Assembly (NCBI RefSeq): GCF_000721705.1
Contig: NZ_JOJL01000013.1
Span: 186,001 to 250,000 of the forward strand
Length of the DNA stretch: 64,000 bases
DNA from: Actinoplanes subtropicus
GTDB lineage: Bacteria; Actinomycetota; Actinomycetes; Mycobacteriales; Micromonosporaceae
Direction: 5' to 3'
Positions 7,540-16,421 of the stretch are shown piece by piece. The translations under genes were made by a program, and so were the position numbers. Below the pieces are notes generated by a model, which was not told where the DNA came from, made no database searches, and worked only from the letters and a program-made list of their open reading frames with translations. The first letter of the stretch is position 1. Every line of letters starts with the position of its first letter.

Positions 7540-8916
7540 ATGAGCAGGTGGCTGGGTGGCGTCCGATTGCGCACGGCGATCGCGGCGGCGGTCGTCGTCG
7601 GGGTGGCCGGAGCCGTCGCCGCCTTCGGTTTCGTCCGCGCGACGGAGTCGATCCTGACGCACAATGTCGAGAGCGCCGTTCGCCAGCGGGTCGCCGAGGT
7701 CAAGGCCGGGCTGCGGGACGACGAGGCGTCGGACGTACTGGAGACGCTGACCGGCAACACAACCCTGGTTCAGGTACTCGACGGTGCGGGAAAGGTGGTC
7801 GCGACCTCCTTTCCGGTGGGTTCGAGACCGCCGCTGGCGAGCCACCGCGTCCCCGTCGGTAGCACCACGAAGGCGACGCGCCCCTGGCCGGCGAGCGGCG
7901 ACGCTCCGTACCGGATCTGGGTGGTCGGGGTGAACACGTCGAAGGGGCCGCAGACGGTGGTCGTCGCGCAGTCGCTGCAGCCGGTCCGGGAGAACACCGC
8001 CGCGCTCACCCGCACCCTGGCGACCGGCATGCCGGTCCTGGTGGCCGTCGTCGGCGTGGCCACCTTCGTCTTCGTCGGGCGGTCGCTGCGGCCGGTCGAG
8101 GCGATCCGCCGGCAGGTCGCCTCGATCACCGCACAGGACCTGCACGCCCGGGTGCCCCTGCCGCACGGCCAGGACGAGGTGGCGGCGCTGGCGCGCACGA
8201 TGAACGCCATGCTCGACCGGCTCGAGGCCGGGGCCGTGGCGCAACGCCGGTTCGTCGCCGACGCCGGGCATGAGTTACGCAGCCCCCTCGCGACGGTCCA
8301 GCTGGGCCTCGACTATCTGGCGGCCCGGGCCACCACCGAGACCGGCCTGGCCCAGATCACCCTCCTGCAGGGCGAGGCCGAACGGCTCGGGACGCTGGTC
8401 GCGGACCTGCTGCTGCTCGCCCACTCCGACGAGCACGGGCTCGCGTTCCGGCGCGACGAGCTCGACCTGGACGACCTGGTACTCGCGGAACGGGAACGGT
8501 TCGCCGCCCGATTCCCGACCGTGGATCTCCGGCTCCGCCTGCAGCCGGTGCGCCTGATCGGCGACGCCGCCCGGCTCCGCCGGGCCCTCCGCAACCTGCT
8601 CGACAACGCCGCCCGGCACGCGAGATCCACGGTGACGGTCACGGTCCGGCAGGACGACTCCGCACACCTGATCGTCACGGACGACGGCCCCGGCATCGCC
8701 CCGGGCGACCGGGAGCGGATCTTCGACCGGTTCGTGCGCCTGGACGACAGCCGCGCTCGGCACGACGGCGGATCGGGTCTCGGCCTGCCGATCACCCGGG
8801 AGATCGTCGACGGGCACGGCGGCGCCGTGAGCATCGACGACGGCCCGGGCGCCGTCTTCCATGTCCGGCTGCCGCTGGCGGAGGCCGATCACCCACCGTT
8901 GGCGGCCAGCCGGTAG
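7540..8916 (+). CDS. HAMP-containing sensor histidine kinase
   Basis: A 458-residue membrane kinase: helix 1 (RTAIAAAVVVGVAGAVAAFG), an extracytoplasmic segment, helix 2 (VLVAVVGVATFVFVG), HAMP domain (about 190-240), DHp with the phospho-accepting His244 in DAGHELRSPL, and an ATPase domain with NLLDNAARHA, DDGPGI and GSGLGLPI. The start at ATG 7540 (MSRWLGG) is preferred over an upstream frame extension. It converges on the OmpR-type regulator at 8889-9578 with a 28-base overlap of the 3' ends. The two probably form one two-component system despite opposite orientation. Confidence 0.9.
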   Translation: MSRWLGGVRLRTAIAAAVVVGVAGAVAAFGFVRATESILTHNVESAVRQRVAEVKAGLRDDEASDVLETLTGNTTLVQVLDGAGKVVATSFPVGSRPPLASHRVPVGSTTKATRPWPASGDAPYRIWVVGVNTSKGPQTVVVAQSLQPVRENTAALTRTLATGMPVLVAVVGVATFVFVGRSLRPVEAIRRQVASITAQDLHARVPLPHGQDEVAALARTMNAMLDRLEAGAVAQRRFVADAGHELRSPLATVQLGLDYLAARATTETGLAQITLLQGEAERLGTLVADLLLLAHSDEHGLAFRRDELDLDDLVLAERERFAARFPTVDLRLRLQPVRLIGDAARLRRALRNLLDNAARHARSTVTVTVRQDDSAHLIVTDDGPGIAPGDRERIFDRFVRLDDSRARHDGGSGLGLPITREIVDGHGGAVSIDDGPGAVFHVRLPLAEADHPPLAASR

Positions 8917-9578
8917 CCGGCGCCACGGACGGTCTCGATCGCCGAGCGGCCGAACGGCTGGTCGATCTTCTTACGCAGGTACCGGATGTAGACCTCGACG
9001 ATGTTGGAGTCGCCGTCGAAGGTCCAGTCCCATACCCCGCCGATGATCGCGTTCTTGGAAACCACCTCGCCGCGGTGCCGGATCAGGAACTCCAGCAGCG
9101 CGAACTCCCGGCTGGTCACCGAGATCTCCTGCCCGGCGCGGCTGACCCGCCGGGTCGCCGGGTCGACGCTCAGGTCACCGGCGGTGAGCACGGCCGGCCG
9201 CTCGGGCCGGCCCCGGCGGACCACCGCCCGCAGCCGGGCCAACAGCACCACCAGGGAGAACGGTTTGGTGAGGTAGTCGTCGGCGCCCAGGTCGAGCGCG
9301 TCCGCGAGGTCGTACTCGCCGTCCTTGGCGGTCAGCATGATGATCGGCGTCCATACGTCCCGGCCGCGCAACTGCCGGCACACCTCGTAGCCGTTGAGCC
9401 CCGGCAGCATGATGTCGAGCACGATCACGTCGTACGGATGCTCGGTCGCGGCCCACAGCCCGTCCGGGCCGGTGGCGGCGACGTCGACCGCGAAGCCCTC
9501 CCCCATCAGCGCGTCGCGCACCATCGCGGCCAGCGCCGACTCGTCCTCCACCAGTAGGACACGCACGTCATTTCCCAT
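8889..9578 (-). CDS. OmpR-family response regulator
   Basis: A 229-residue cytoplasmic regulator. Receiver domain with acidic pair E11/D12, phospho-accepting Asp55 (VIVLDIMLPG) and Lys in YLTKPF; winged-helix DNA-binding domain with the typical ISVTSREFALLEFL and VEVYIRYLRKKID segments, ending in the conserved IETVRGAGYRL. Expected partner is the convergent kinase at 7540-8916. ATG 9578 is used; a GTG four codons downstream (9566) is an alternative. Target genes are unknown; the neighbouring envelope genes are candidates. Confidence 0.93.
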   Translation of the reverse strand: MGNDVRVLLVEDESALAAMVRDALMGEGFAVDVAATGPDGLWAATEHPYDVIVLDIMLPGLNGYEVCRQLRGRDVWTPIIMLTAKDGEYDLADALDLGADDYLTKPFSLVVLLARLRAVVRRGRPERPAVLTAGDLSVDPATRRVSRAGQEISVTSREFALLEFLIRHRGEVVSKNAIIGGVWDWTFDGDSNIVEVYIRYLRKKIDQPFGRSAIETVRGAGYRLAANGG

Positions 9579-9596
9579 CCGAAGGGAGACCGGTGC

Positions 9597-10337
9597 TCAC
9601 CGGTCGTCCCGGAGAGTGTCGCGCCGGAGAGTGAGGTGACGGTACGTGGTCACCCGCACCGCGATGTCGGCGATCTCCAGCAGCGGGCGGTCCACCGCGC
9701 TGTTCGCGTACGCCCAGACCCGACTCGCCGGCTGCTCGTGGAGATGTTCGAGGACCCGGCGGGCCTTCTCGTGCCCGCGGCAGTTGCCGCCCTTGAGCGC
9801 GCCGGTGAGCCGGCCGTTGACCACCGCCATCTCGGTGCAGATCACCTCGTCGGCGCCGAGCAGCCGGCCGAGGTGATGGACGTAGATTCCGGGGGAGGCC
9901 GAGGCGATCACGAGCCGGTGGCCACTGTCGCGATGCCAGGACCACAGCCGCATGGCGTCGGCGCGTAGCGTCTTCCGGACCCGGCCGGCGTAGTCACGTG
10001 CCAGCGGATCCACCGCACCCAACTCCCGTCCCCCGAGAAGTTGCTGCAGCACCAGCGCCTTGGCCGCGCTCCGCCGCCCATGCCTCGGCAGGTCGCGGCT
10101 CGCGGCGACCGCCATCGCCCGGACGACCGCCGCCGGGCCGGCGACCCGGCGCAGGAACGGCAGCAACGTGCCGGTGCGGGTCAGCGTTCCGTCCAGATCC
10201 CAGACGGCGGCCGGGCGGCCACGCCGGGGACCCGGCACGTCGCCGCCCGTTCCGGTCGCCGGCAGGACCTGCGGTGGCTCGATGACGGTCAGGGGTGGCA
10301 CCTGGCTGTTCACGACGCCCACGATGGGACCGGCCAC
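9597..10337 (-). CDS. HAD-IB family phosphatase (SerB/CicA-like)
   Basis: A 246-residue haloacid-dehalogenase-type hydrolase. Motif I is VWDLDGTLTRTG (the first Asp is the nucleophile), motif II lies in LVIASASPG, and the C-terminal part has the Lys (GHEKARRV) and the acidic motif expected near WAYANSAVDRPLLEIAD, although the usual Asp-rich motif IV (GDSxxD) reads ANSAVD here. Members of HAD-IB dephosphorylate small phosphomonoesters, including lysophosphatidate-type lipids. The neighbourhood of NodB and DedA genes would suit an envelope-lipid role, which is inference only. Confidence 0.82.
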   Translation of the reverse strand: MAGPIVGVVNSQVPPLTVIEPPQVLPATGTGGDVPGPRRGRPAAVWDLDGTLTRTGTLLPFLRRVAGPAAVVRAMAVAASRDLPRHGRRSAAKALVLQQLLGGRELGAVDPLARDYAGRVRKTLRADAMRLWSWHRDSGHRLVIASASPGIYVHHLGRLLGADEVICTEMAVVNGRLTGALKGGNCRGHEKARRVLEHLHEQPASRVWAYANSAVDRPLLEIADIAVRVTTYRHLTLRRDTLRDDR

Positions 10338-10429
10338 CTTAATCAGGGCTGAACGTACCCCATACGGGCAGAATTCACTCGGAGGCGGCTTCAGGCTCCT
10401 TTAATGACCGCCCGCCTAGCATCCGCCGC

Positions 10430-11191
10430 ATGCATCGTCGTGACGCCCTCCGCACGGTTGCCGGCCTCTCCCTCGGCGCGGTCGCCGGCTGCGACGCCGC
10501 TCAGCCGTCCGCCGCACCCACGACCGCGTCCACCGTTGCAGGCAGGACCGCGTCCACAACCGAAAACTCGTCCAGCCCGGCAGCGGCCGCCCTGCCCGAC
10601 GAGGTGCGGCACGGTCCGCGCGACCGGCCTCAGGTCGCCCTGACCTTCCACGGCCAGGGCGATCCGCGGATCGTGACCGCCCTGCTCGACGCGCTGACAC
10701 GCGGCGGCGCCCACGTCACGGTGCTGGCCGTCGGCACGTGGCTGGCCGCGAACCACGACCTTGGCCGGCGTGTTCTCGCCGACGGCCACGATCTCGGCAA
10801 CCACACCCAGCACCACGCGGACATCAAGAACATGAAACCCGAGCTTGCGTACGCCGAGATCGCCGACTGCGCGCAAGCGATCCACGCCGTCGCCGGCTCG
10901 CCCGGCCGCTGGTTCCGCCCGTCGCAGACCCAGTACGCGACCGCGACGATCAAGGCAGCCGCCCGCCGGGCCGGCTATCCGACGTGCCTGTCGTACGACG
11001 TGGACCCGCGCGACTTCACCGACCCGGGCGCCGCCGCGATCGTCTCCGCCACCCTCGCCGCCGCCCGCCCCGGGTCGATCGTGAGCCTGCACTGCGGCCA
11101 CGAGGGAACCGTGGCGGCGATCGCCCCCATCCTGGCCGGCCTGCACGAACGGGGGCTGCGCCCGGTCACGGCCTCGGAACTGCTCACATGA
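10430..11191 (+). CDS. NodB-like polysaccharide deacetylase-family lipoprotein with altered first motif
   Basis: A 253-residue exported protein with an N-terminal twin-Arg-like start (MHRRDALRTVAGLSLG) and a possible lipobox (GAVAGC). The fold is that of NodB deacetylases: motif 2 is clear (GHDLGNHTQHH, metal-binding His pair) and SIVSLHCGH resembles motif 5. Motif 1, normally TFDDG with the catalytic base and a metal ligand, reads TFHGQGD, and motif 3 reads RPSQTQY instead of RPPYG. The gene overlaps the next one by four bases (ATGA), so it forms a pair with the YncE-like protein. Deacetylase activity is uncertain. Confidence 0.82.
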   Translation: MHRRDALRTVAGLSLGAVAGCDAAQPSAAPTTASTVAGRTASTTENSSSPAAAALPDEVRHGPRDRPQVALTFHGQGDPRIVTALLDALTRGGAHVTVLAVGTWLAANHDLGRRVLADGHDLGNHTQHHADIKNMKPELAYAEIADCAQAIHAVAGSPGRWFRPSQTQYATATIKAAARRAGYPTCLSYDVDPRDFTDPGAAAIVSATLAAARPGSIVSLHCGHEGTVAAIAPILAGLHERGLRPVTASELLT

Positions 11192-12345
11192 CCCGGCTGT
11201 TGACGGCCACGGTCACCACCGCATCGATCCTGCTCGCCGGCTGCGCCTCGGCCCCCGCGCCCGCCGAACCCCGCACGCCGGTACCCTCGGCCGAGCCTTC
11301 GGCGAAAACCGCGACGACGCTGCTGCCAGGGATGCCGCCGCCGATCGACCCGGCCGACGTCTACGCCGCCGACCGCCCAGGGAACCTCGCGGCCGCCGCG
11401 GCACGCGCCAAGCCCTTGGTCTACGTCCCGAATTTCGGCAGCGACACCCTTTCGGTGATCGATCTGCGAACGTACAAGGTCATCCGGACCGTTCCCGCCG
11501 GACACGGCCCGCAGCATTTAGTGCCCTCGTGGGACCTGCGCACGCTGTGGATAAATGACAACGCGGGCAACACGCTGATCCCGATCGACCCGGCCACCGG
11601 CCGGCTGGGCAGGCGCGTGCCGGTCACCGATCCGTACAACCTCTATTTCACGCCGGACGGCAAGTTCGCGATGGTGATGGCCGAATCGCTCCGAGCCATC
11701 GTCTTCAGCGACCCGCACACCATGGCGCCCCGGCACCTGCTCCCCGTCGGCTGCGACGGGATCAACCACGCCGACTTCTCGGCCGACGGCCGGTACTTCA
11801 TCGCCACCTGCGAGTTCTCCGGCGACCTCGTCAAGATCGACACCGCCGCGCAACGCGTCGTCGCTCGCCTGCACCTGCCCGGACACGCCATGCCGCAGGA
11901 CATCAAGATCTCCCCGGACGGGCAGACCTGGTACGTGGCCGACATGCAGACCAGCGGCCTCTGGATCATCGACGGCGACCGGCTGACCGTCCGCACGTTC
12001 CTCCCCACCGGCGACGGCGCCCACGGCCTCTACCCCAGCCGCGACTCCCGCTATCTCTACGTCGCCAACCGCGGCGCGGGCAGCGTGTCCGTCCTCGACT
12101 TCCGCACGGGCAAGGTGGTGTCCACCTGGCAGCTGCCCGGCCACGCCAGCCCCGACATGGGCGGCGTCTCCGCCGACGGCCGAGTCCTGTGGCTCTCCGG
12201 CCGCTACGACCACGAGGTCTACGCGATCGACACCGCCACCGGCCGCCTGATCGCCCGCATCCCGGTCGGCACCGAGCCGCACGGACTCTGCGTCTGGCCC
12301 CAGCCGGGCCGCTACTCGCTGGGCCACACCGGCATCCTCCGCTGA
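11188..12345 (+). CDS. YncE-like beta-propeller lipoprotein
   Basis: A 385-residue exported lipoprotein: signal peptide ending in LLAGCAS, a Pro/Ala-rich linker, then about seven propeller blades with the recurring pattern VIDLRTYKVIRTVPAGHGPQ, SVLDFRTGKVVSTWQLPGH and AIDTATGRLIARIPVGTEPH. This is the YVTN/YncE family, usually a protein- or ligand-binding scaffold. The start at ATG 11188 overlaps the stop of the NodB-like gene, so the two are co-translated and probably act together outside the cell. The substrate is unknown. Confidence 0.88.
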   Translation: MTRLLTATVTTASILLAGCASAPAPAEPRTPVPSAEPSAKTATTLLPGMPPPIDPADVYAADRPGNLAAAAARAKPLVYVPNFGSDTLSVIDLRTYKVIRTVPAGHGPQHLVPSWDLRTLWINDNAGNTLIPIDPATGRLGRRVPVTDPYNLYFTPDGKFAMVMAESLRAIVFSDPHTMAPRHLLPVGCDGINHADFSADGRYFIATCEFSGDLVKIDTAAQRVVARLHLPGHAMPQDIKISPDGQTWYVADMQTSGLWIIDGDRLTVRTFLPTGDGAHGLYPSRDSRYLYVANRGAGSVSVLDFRTGKVVSTWQLPGHASPDMGGVSADGRVLWLSGRYDHEVYAIDTATGRLIARIPVGTEPHGLCVWPQPGRYSLGHTGILR

Positions 12346-12351
12346 CCGGCC

Positions 12352-13104
12352 CTACCAGTGCGGTGCAGCTGTTCGTCCCGCCCGGCCGGCGATCGTGGTG
12401 TCCTCGGTGACGCCGTGCTCGGCCAGCGGGCCGACGGCCAGACCCCGGGCCCGGCAGGTGGTCAGGATCGCGGGCAGCGCGCCCAGCATGGCCAGCCAGC
12501 ACTTCGGGGCGGCCGAGTGGTCGCTGTCGTGCAGCAGGATCGTGCCGCCTCCGTCAAGCTTGCGCATGATGCTGCGATAGACCGAGTCCGGCGTGCACGT
12601 CCTGGTCCAGTCGCGGCCCCAGGTGGTCCACAGCACCGGCCGCAACCCGAGTCTCCTGGCCTCCAGGAGGGCGGCGGCGTTCGCCACCCCGTACGGCGGG
12701 CGCCACCACCGTGGCCGTACGCCGGTCACCGCGATGATGGCCGCGGTGGCCCGGCTGATGTCGTGGCAGGTGGCGGCCGGCCCGTGTTTGACCAGCAACC
12801 GGTGCTCGTACCCGTGCACGCCGACCTCGTGTCCGGCGTCGACGACGGCCCGGGCCACCTCGGGCAGTTCCTCGGCCATCCGGCCGAGCAGGAAGAACGT
12901 GGCTCGCACACCGGCCCGGTCGAGCAGGTCGAGCAGTTCCGGGGTGGCGTCGGCGTGCGGTCCGTCGTCGAAGGTGAGCGCGACGTGTCCGGGGTTGCCG
13001 ACGCCGGCCAGCCCGGGAAACAGCGTGCGGCGCAGCGGACCGATCGCGGCGATCGCCGGGAACGGATGACCGGCCGATGCCACGGCGGTTCGGGCGAGGT
13101 TCAT
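12352..13104 (-). CDS. Polysaccharide deacetylase (NodB domain)
   Basis: A 250-residue NodB-type enzyme with all main motifs: TFDDGPH (catalytic base and metal ligand), VHGYEHRL (metal His pair), RWWRPPYG, and LLHDSDH near the C-terminus. It should remove N- or O-acetyl groups from an envelope carbohydrate. There is no clear signal peptide, so it may act in the cytoplasm on a lipid-linked or intracellular sugar. The ATG at 13104 overlaps the stop of a 37-codon glycosyltransferase stub by four bases. Confidence 0.9.
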   Translation of the reverse strand: MNLARTAVASAGHPFPAIAAIGPLRRTLFPGLAGVGNPGHVALTFDDGPHADATPELLDLLDRAGVRATFFLLGRMAEELPEVARAVVDAGHEVGVHGYEHRLLVKHGPAATCHDISRATAAIIAVTGVRPRWWRPPYGVANAAALLEARRLGLRPVLWTTWGRDWTRTCTPDSVYRSIMRKLDGGGTILLHDSDHSAAPKCWLAMLGALPAILTTCRARGLAVGPLAEHGVTEDTTIAGRAGRTAAPHW

Positions 13105-13214
13105 GGCGCCACCGATCGCAGGATGAGCTCGGTGGCCCGGGCGATCTCCGCGGCGCAGCCGTCATGGCCTGCGCCGATGCTCGCCGGGACGACGACGGGG
13201 GAAGGGCTGGTCAT
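13101..13214 (-). pseudogene. N-terminal stub of a MGDG-synthase-like glycosyltransferase
   Basis: A 37-codon frame reads MTSPSPVVVPASIGAGHDGC and continues AAEIARATELILRSVAP before stopping at the start of the deacetylase gene (ATGA overlap). The sequence VVVPASIGAGHDGCAAE matches the opening strand and glycine loop of diacylglycerol-type glycosyltransferases (SASxGAGHxxAA). The remaining 350 or so residues are missing. It appears to be a truncated gene that may still couple translation into the deacetylase; no good ribosome site is visible. Confidence 0.5.
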
Positions 13215-13303
13215 GCCGGAGAGGTTGATGACCGCGCGCTGAGGAATCCCTGAACCCGCCGCGTTCAACGAACCTTCAGCCGCGGAGACATACCTTTCCG
13301 CGT

Positions 13304-13924
13304 ATGAGTCTTCTTGATCCGCAGCACCTGATCTCGGCGTTCGGTCTGCTGGGTATCCTGGCGATCGTCTTCGCCGAGTCCGGGCTGCTGATCGGGTTCT
13401 TCCTGCCGGGCGACTCGCTGCTGTTCACCGCCGGCCTGCTGGTGGCCGGCGGCACCTACCTGCACCTGCCGTTGTGGCTGCTCTGCCTGCTCGCGGCGGT
13501 CGCCGCGGTCGCCGGCGACCAGGCCGGTTACGCCTTCGGCCGGCGCTTCGGCCCCGGGCTCTTCCACCGGCCCGACTCCCGGCTGTTCAAGCAGGAGAAC
13601 CTCACCCGGGCGCACGCCTTCTTCGACAAGTACGGCGCCCGCTCCCTCATCCTGGCCCGCTTCGTACCGATCGTGCGGACCTTCACCCCGATCGTCGCCG
13701 GCGCGGTCCGTATGCGCTACCGCACCTTCGTGCTCTACAACGTGATCGGCGGAGCCCTGTGGGCCGCCGGGGTGACCACGCTCGGCTACTTCCTCGGGCA
13801 GGTCGCCTTCGTCCGCGATCACATCGAACTGATCCTGATCGGCATCGTGGCCGTGTCGGTCGTGCCGATCGCGGTCGAGTTGCTGCGCGCCCGCGGCCGG
13901 GCGCGCAGCGGTTCTCGCGTTTAG
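13304..13924 (+). CDS. DedA-family (VTT domain) membrane protein
   Basis: A 206-residue integral membrane protein with the DedA signature regions: FAESGLLIGFFLPGDSLLF, GDQAGYAFGRRFG, and the R-F-x-P-x-x-R motif in ILARFVPIVRTFTPIVAG followed by YNVIGGALWA. DedA proteins act in membrane homeostasis, with undecaprenyl-phosphate or phospholipid recycling the best-supported roles. It starts at ATG 13304 and its 3' end overlaps the convergent ABC permease gene by four bases. Confidence 0.93.
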   Translation: MSLLDPQHLISAFGLLGILAIVFAESGLLIGFFLPGDSLLFTAGLLVAGGTYLHLPLWLLCLLAAVAAVAGDQAGYAFGRRFGPGLFHRPDSRLFKQENLTRAHAFFDKYGARSLILARFVPIVRTFTPIVAGAVRMRYRTFVLYNVIGGALWAAGVTTLGYFLGQVAFVRDHIELILIGIVAVSVVPIAVELLRARGRARSGSRV

Positions 13925-15723
13925 GCCGACTCGGCGCTCAGCACGTCGGCGACCGGCCGGCGCGCGCCGAGGCCCGCCGGTATCGCGGTGCAGACCACCA
14001 CCGCCAGCACCGAGCCCAGCAGGACCGCCGCCAGACCGGCCACCGAGGGAGCCGAGAACGACGTCTGGGTCACGGCGCGGTAGACGATCAGGCCCGCGGG
14101 CACCCCGAGCAGCGCACCTGGGGCGGCCGGGACGACCTGTGCCGCGGACAGACCGCCGGTCACCTGGTCCGGGGTGGCGCCGAACGCGCGGGCCAGCGCC
14201 GAAGCGTGTCGAGCGTCGGCGACTGTAGCCCAGGTCAGGAAGACCGTGTTGGCCGCGGCCAGCACCAGCAGCATCACCGTGATCGTGGTGGTGACCTGGG
14301 CCAGCCGTTCGGTGCGCAGGTTGTGCAGCCCACCGGTGTCGCGGGCGTTGACGGCCGCGCTGGTCAGGATCGTGACCAGACCGGTGACCGTGACCGCGGT
14401 GCTCAGCGTCGCGAGGGCGGCCCGGGCCGGGCGGCGGCCGATCAGGCGCAGCCCGAGAAGCAGCGGCACGGGCAGCGCGGCGGAAAGCGCGATCACCCGG
14501 CCGTGCCGGCGGGGTGTGCGAGCAGGCGCCTCGAGTGCGGTGATCGTGGCGGATCGGGCCGCCCGCAGCGCCGGGAGCAGCGTGGCGGTGAGCGCCACGA
14601 GCAACGCGACCACGATCACCACGGCGACGGTGGAGGCGGTCAGCGTCGCCGGGCCGGACGAGCCGAGCAGTCCGGCGCCGGGAGCGGTGAACCGGCCCGC
14701 CAGCAGGCGGCCCACGCCCAGGGCGGCGGCCGCGGCGAGCACCGCGAGCGCGAGATGCTCGACGAACAGCACCAGGGCGATCAAGCCGGGCGTGCCACCG
14801 ACCGCCTTGAGCAGACCGACCCGGCGGGTCTGCTCCAGGGTGCGGCGCCCCGCGAGCACGGTCAGTCCGGCCACCGCGAGCAGGGCGAGCAGGACCGCGC
14901 CGACCTGCAGGGCGGTCTGCGCCGATCGGGTCACCCCGGCGTCGGCGTCGCGGATCTGCTGCCAGGCGAGCAGGAACGGAGCGGTCTCCCGGCCGTGCGC
15001 GGCGGCGAAGGCGGGTGCCGCGGCCGGGTCGGCCAGGCGCAGGTCGAGCAGGTAGACGACGGCTGGGGTGGTGCGCTCGTGCACGGTCGCCAGGTCGGCC
15101 GGGGTCAGCCAGACCAGCCCCAGGTCGAAGGCGTGCGGGCCGGGTGCGATCCCGGCGAAGCACAGCAGGTGACACAGGCTGCTCGGGTACGACGGAAGGG
15201 CCGCGCTCACCGCCGTACCGCCGATGCGGAAGGACCGGCCACCCAGCGTGACGTGATCGCCGACCCGGGCGCCGAGGGCGTCGGCGAAGCCGCGCTCGAG
15301 GACGACCGAGCCGGCGCCGACCCACCCGCCCGAGGTCAGCTTCGGCCGGTCGACCGGGTCACCGCCCGCTGGCTCCCGTCCCCATGCCTGGACGGTCGCC
15401 GTGCGCCTGCCGAGGGTCAAGGTGGTGTGCGCCATCGGCATCAGCGGACCGTGCGCGGTCACGCCCGGCAGCCGGGTGATCGCGTCGACCGCCGCGCTCG
15501 CCGGTGGCGCGCCGTTCTCGCTCAGGAAGCCGGCCACCGCGTCCGGTCCCGCGGTCGCGGCTTTCGTCTGCTCGTACGGGTGATCGGTCACGTCGTTCAG
15601 GGCGAGCCCGATGGTCAGCGTCGTGGTCGCCACCATCATCACCAGCAGCGCGAGGATCGCCTCGACCGGCCGGCGGCGCACGTCCCGCCATGCCAGCCGG
15701 AGCACGAGCAGCAGCCGGCCCAT
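13921..15723 (-). CDS. FtsX/MacB-type ABC exporter permease
   Basis: A 600-residue permease with an N-terminal helix (VEAILALLVMMVATTTLTIG), a large extracytoplasmic domain (about residues 45-270), three helices (about 275-415), a second FtsX-like unit and a final helix set ending near PVADVLSAESA. The duplicated FtsX arrangement is typical of eight- to ten-helix mechanotransmission exporters. The start ATG 15723 shares one base with the stop of the ATPase gene (TGATG). It is the third gene of a PadR-ATPase-permease operon; such systems often export antimicrobial peptides or lipids. Confidence 0.9.
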   Translation of the reverse strand: MGRLLLVLRLAWRDVRRRPVEAILALLVMMVATTTLTIGLALNDVTDHPYEQTKAATAGPDAVAGFLSENGAPPASAAVDAITRLPGVTAHGPLMPMAHTTLTLGRRTATVQAWGREPAGGDPVDRPKLTSGGWVGAGSVVLERGFADALGARVGDHVTLGGRSFRIGGTAVSAALPSYPSSLCHLLCFAGIAPGPHAFDLGLVWLTPADLATVHERTTPAVVYLLDLRLADPAAAPAFAAAHGRETAPFLLAWQQIRDADAGVTRSAQTALQVGAVLLALLAVAGLTVLAGRRTLEQTRRVGLLKAVGGTPGLIALVLFVEHLALAVLAAAAALGVGRLLAGRFTAPGAGLLGSSGPATLTASTVAVVIVVALLVALTATLLPALRAARSATITALEAPARTPRRHGRVIALSAALPVPLLLGLRLIGRRPARAALATLSTAVTVTGLVTILTSAAVNARDTGGLHNLRTERLAQVTTTITVMLLVLAAANTVFLTWATVADARHASALARAFGATPDQVTGGLSAAQVVPAAPGALLGVPAGLIVYRAVTQTSFSAPSVAGLAAVLLGSVLAVVVCTAIPAGLGARRPVADVLSAESA

Positions 15724-16421
15724 CACGCCGCCCCGGCGAGCACGGTCTGGTCGACCAGGGCGCCGTCGCGCATCGACAGGATCCGGTCGGCGGTGGCCGC
15801 GATCCGCGCGTCGTGCGTGACGACGACCAGGGTCTGCCCGGCCCGGTGCAGCCGGTCGAACAACCGCAGCACCTCGGCGGTCGCGGCGCTGTCGAGGTTG
15901 CCGGTCGGCTCGTCGGCCAGCACGACCAGCGGCTCGGTGCTCAGCGCGCGGGCGATCGCCACCCGCTGCCGCTGCCCGCCGGACAGCGCCGACGGCAGAT
16001 GACCGGTCCGATCGGCCAGGCCCACCTGGTCGAGCAGGTCGAGCGCCGTCGTGCGGGCCGCGCGCGGCGAGCGGCCGGCCAGCAACGCCGGCACCTCGAC
16101 GTTCTCCACGGCGGTGAGCTCGGGCATCAGGTGGAACGCCTGGAACACGAAGCCGATCCGGTCGCGCCGCAGCCGGGCCAGCGCCCGCTCGCTCATCGTC
16201 TCGACCCGGCGGCCGCCCAGCTCGACCTCGCCGCCGGTGGGCCGCTGCAGGCCGCCGAGCAGATGCAGCAATGTGGACTTGCCACACCCGCTCGGACCCA
16301 TCACCGCGACCGTCTCGCCCGCGTCGACCGCGAGGTCGACGTCGTCGACCGCGCGGACCCGCCCGTCACCCTTACCGAATTCCTTGCGCAATTTGCGGGT
16401 ACGCAACACGGCTTCCGTCAT
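15723..16421 (-). CDS. MacB/LolD-type ABC transporter ATPase
   Basis: A 232-residue ATPase with Walker A (GPSGCGKST), Q-loop (GFVFQAFHLMPELTAVENVE), signature (LSGGQRQR), Walker B (LVVLADEPTGNLDS) and the switch His (VVTHDARIA). The EPTGNLDS sequence and the LMPELTAxEN stretch place it in the LolD/MacB group that works with FtsX-like permeases. Start ATG 16421 overlaps the PadR stop by four bases. Confidence 0.95.
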   Translation of the reverse strand: MTEAVLRTRKLRKEFGKGDGRVRAVDDVDLAVDAGETVAVMGPSGCGKSTLLHLLGGLQRPTGGEVELGGRRVETMSERALARLRRDRIGFVFQAFHLMPELTAVENVEVPALLAGRSPRAARTTALDLLDQVGLADRTGHLPSALSGGQRQRVAIARALSTEPLVVLADEPTGNLDSAATAEVLRLFDRLHRAGQTLVVVTHDARIAATADRILSMRDGALVDQTVLAGAA

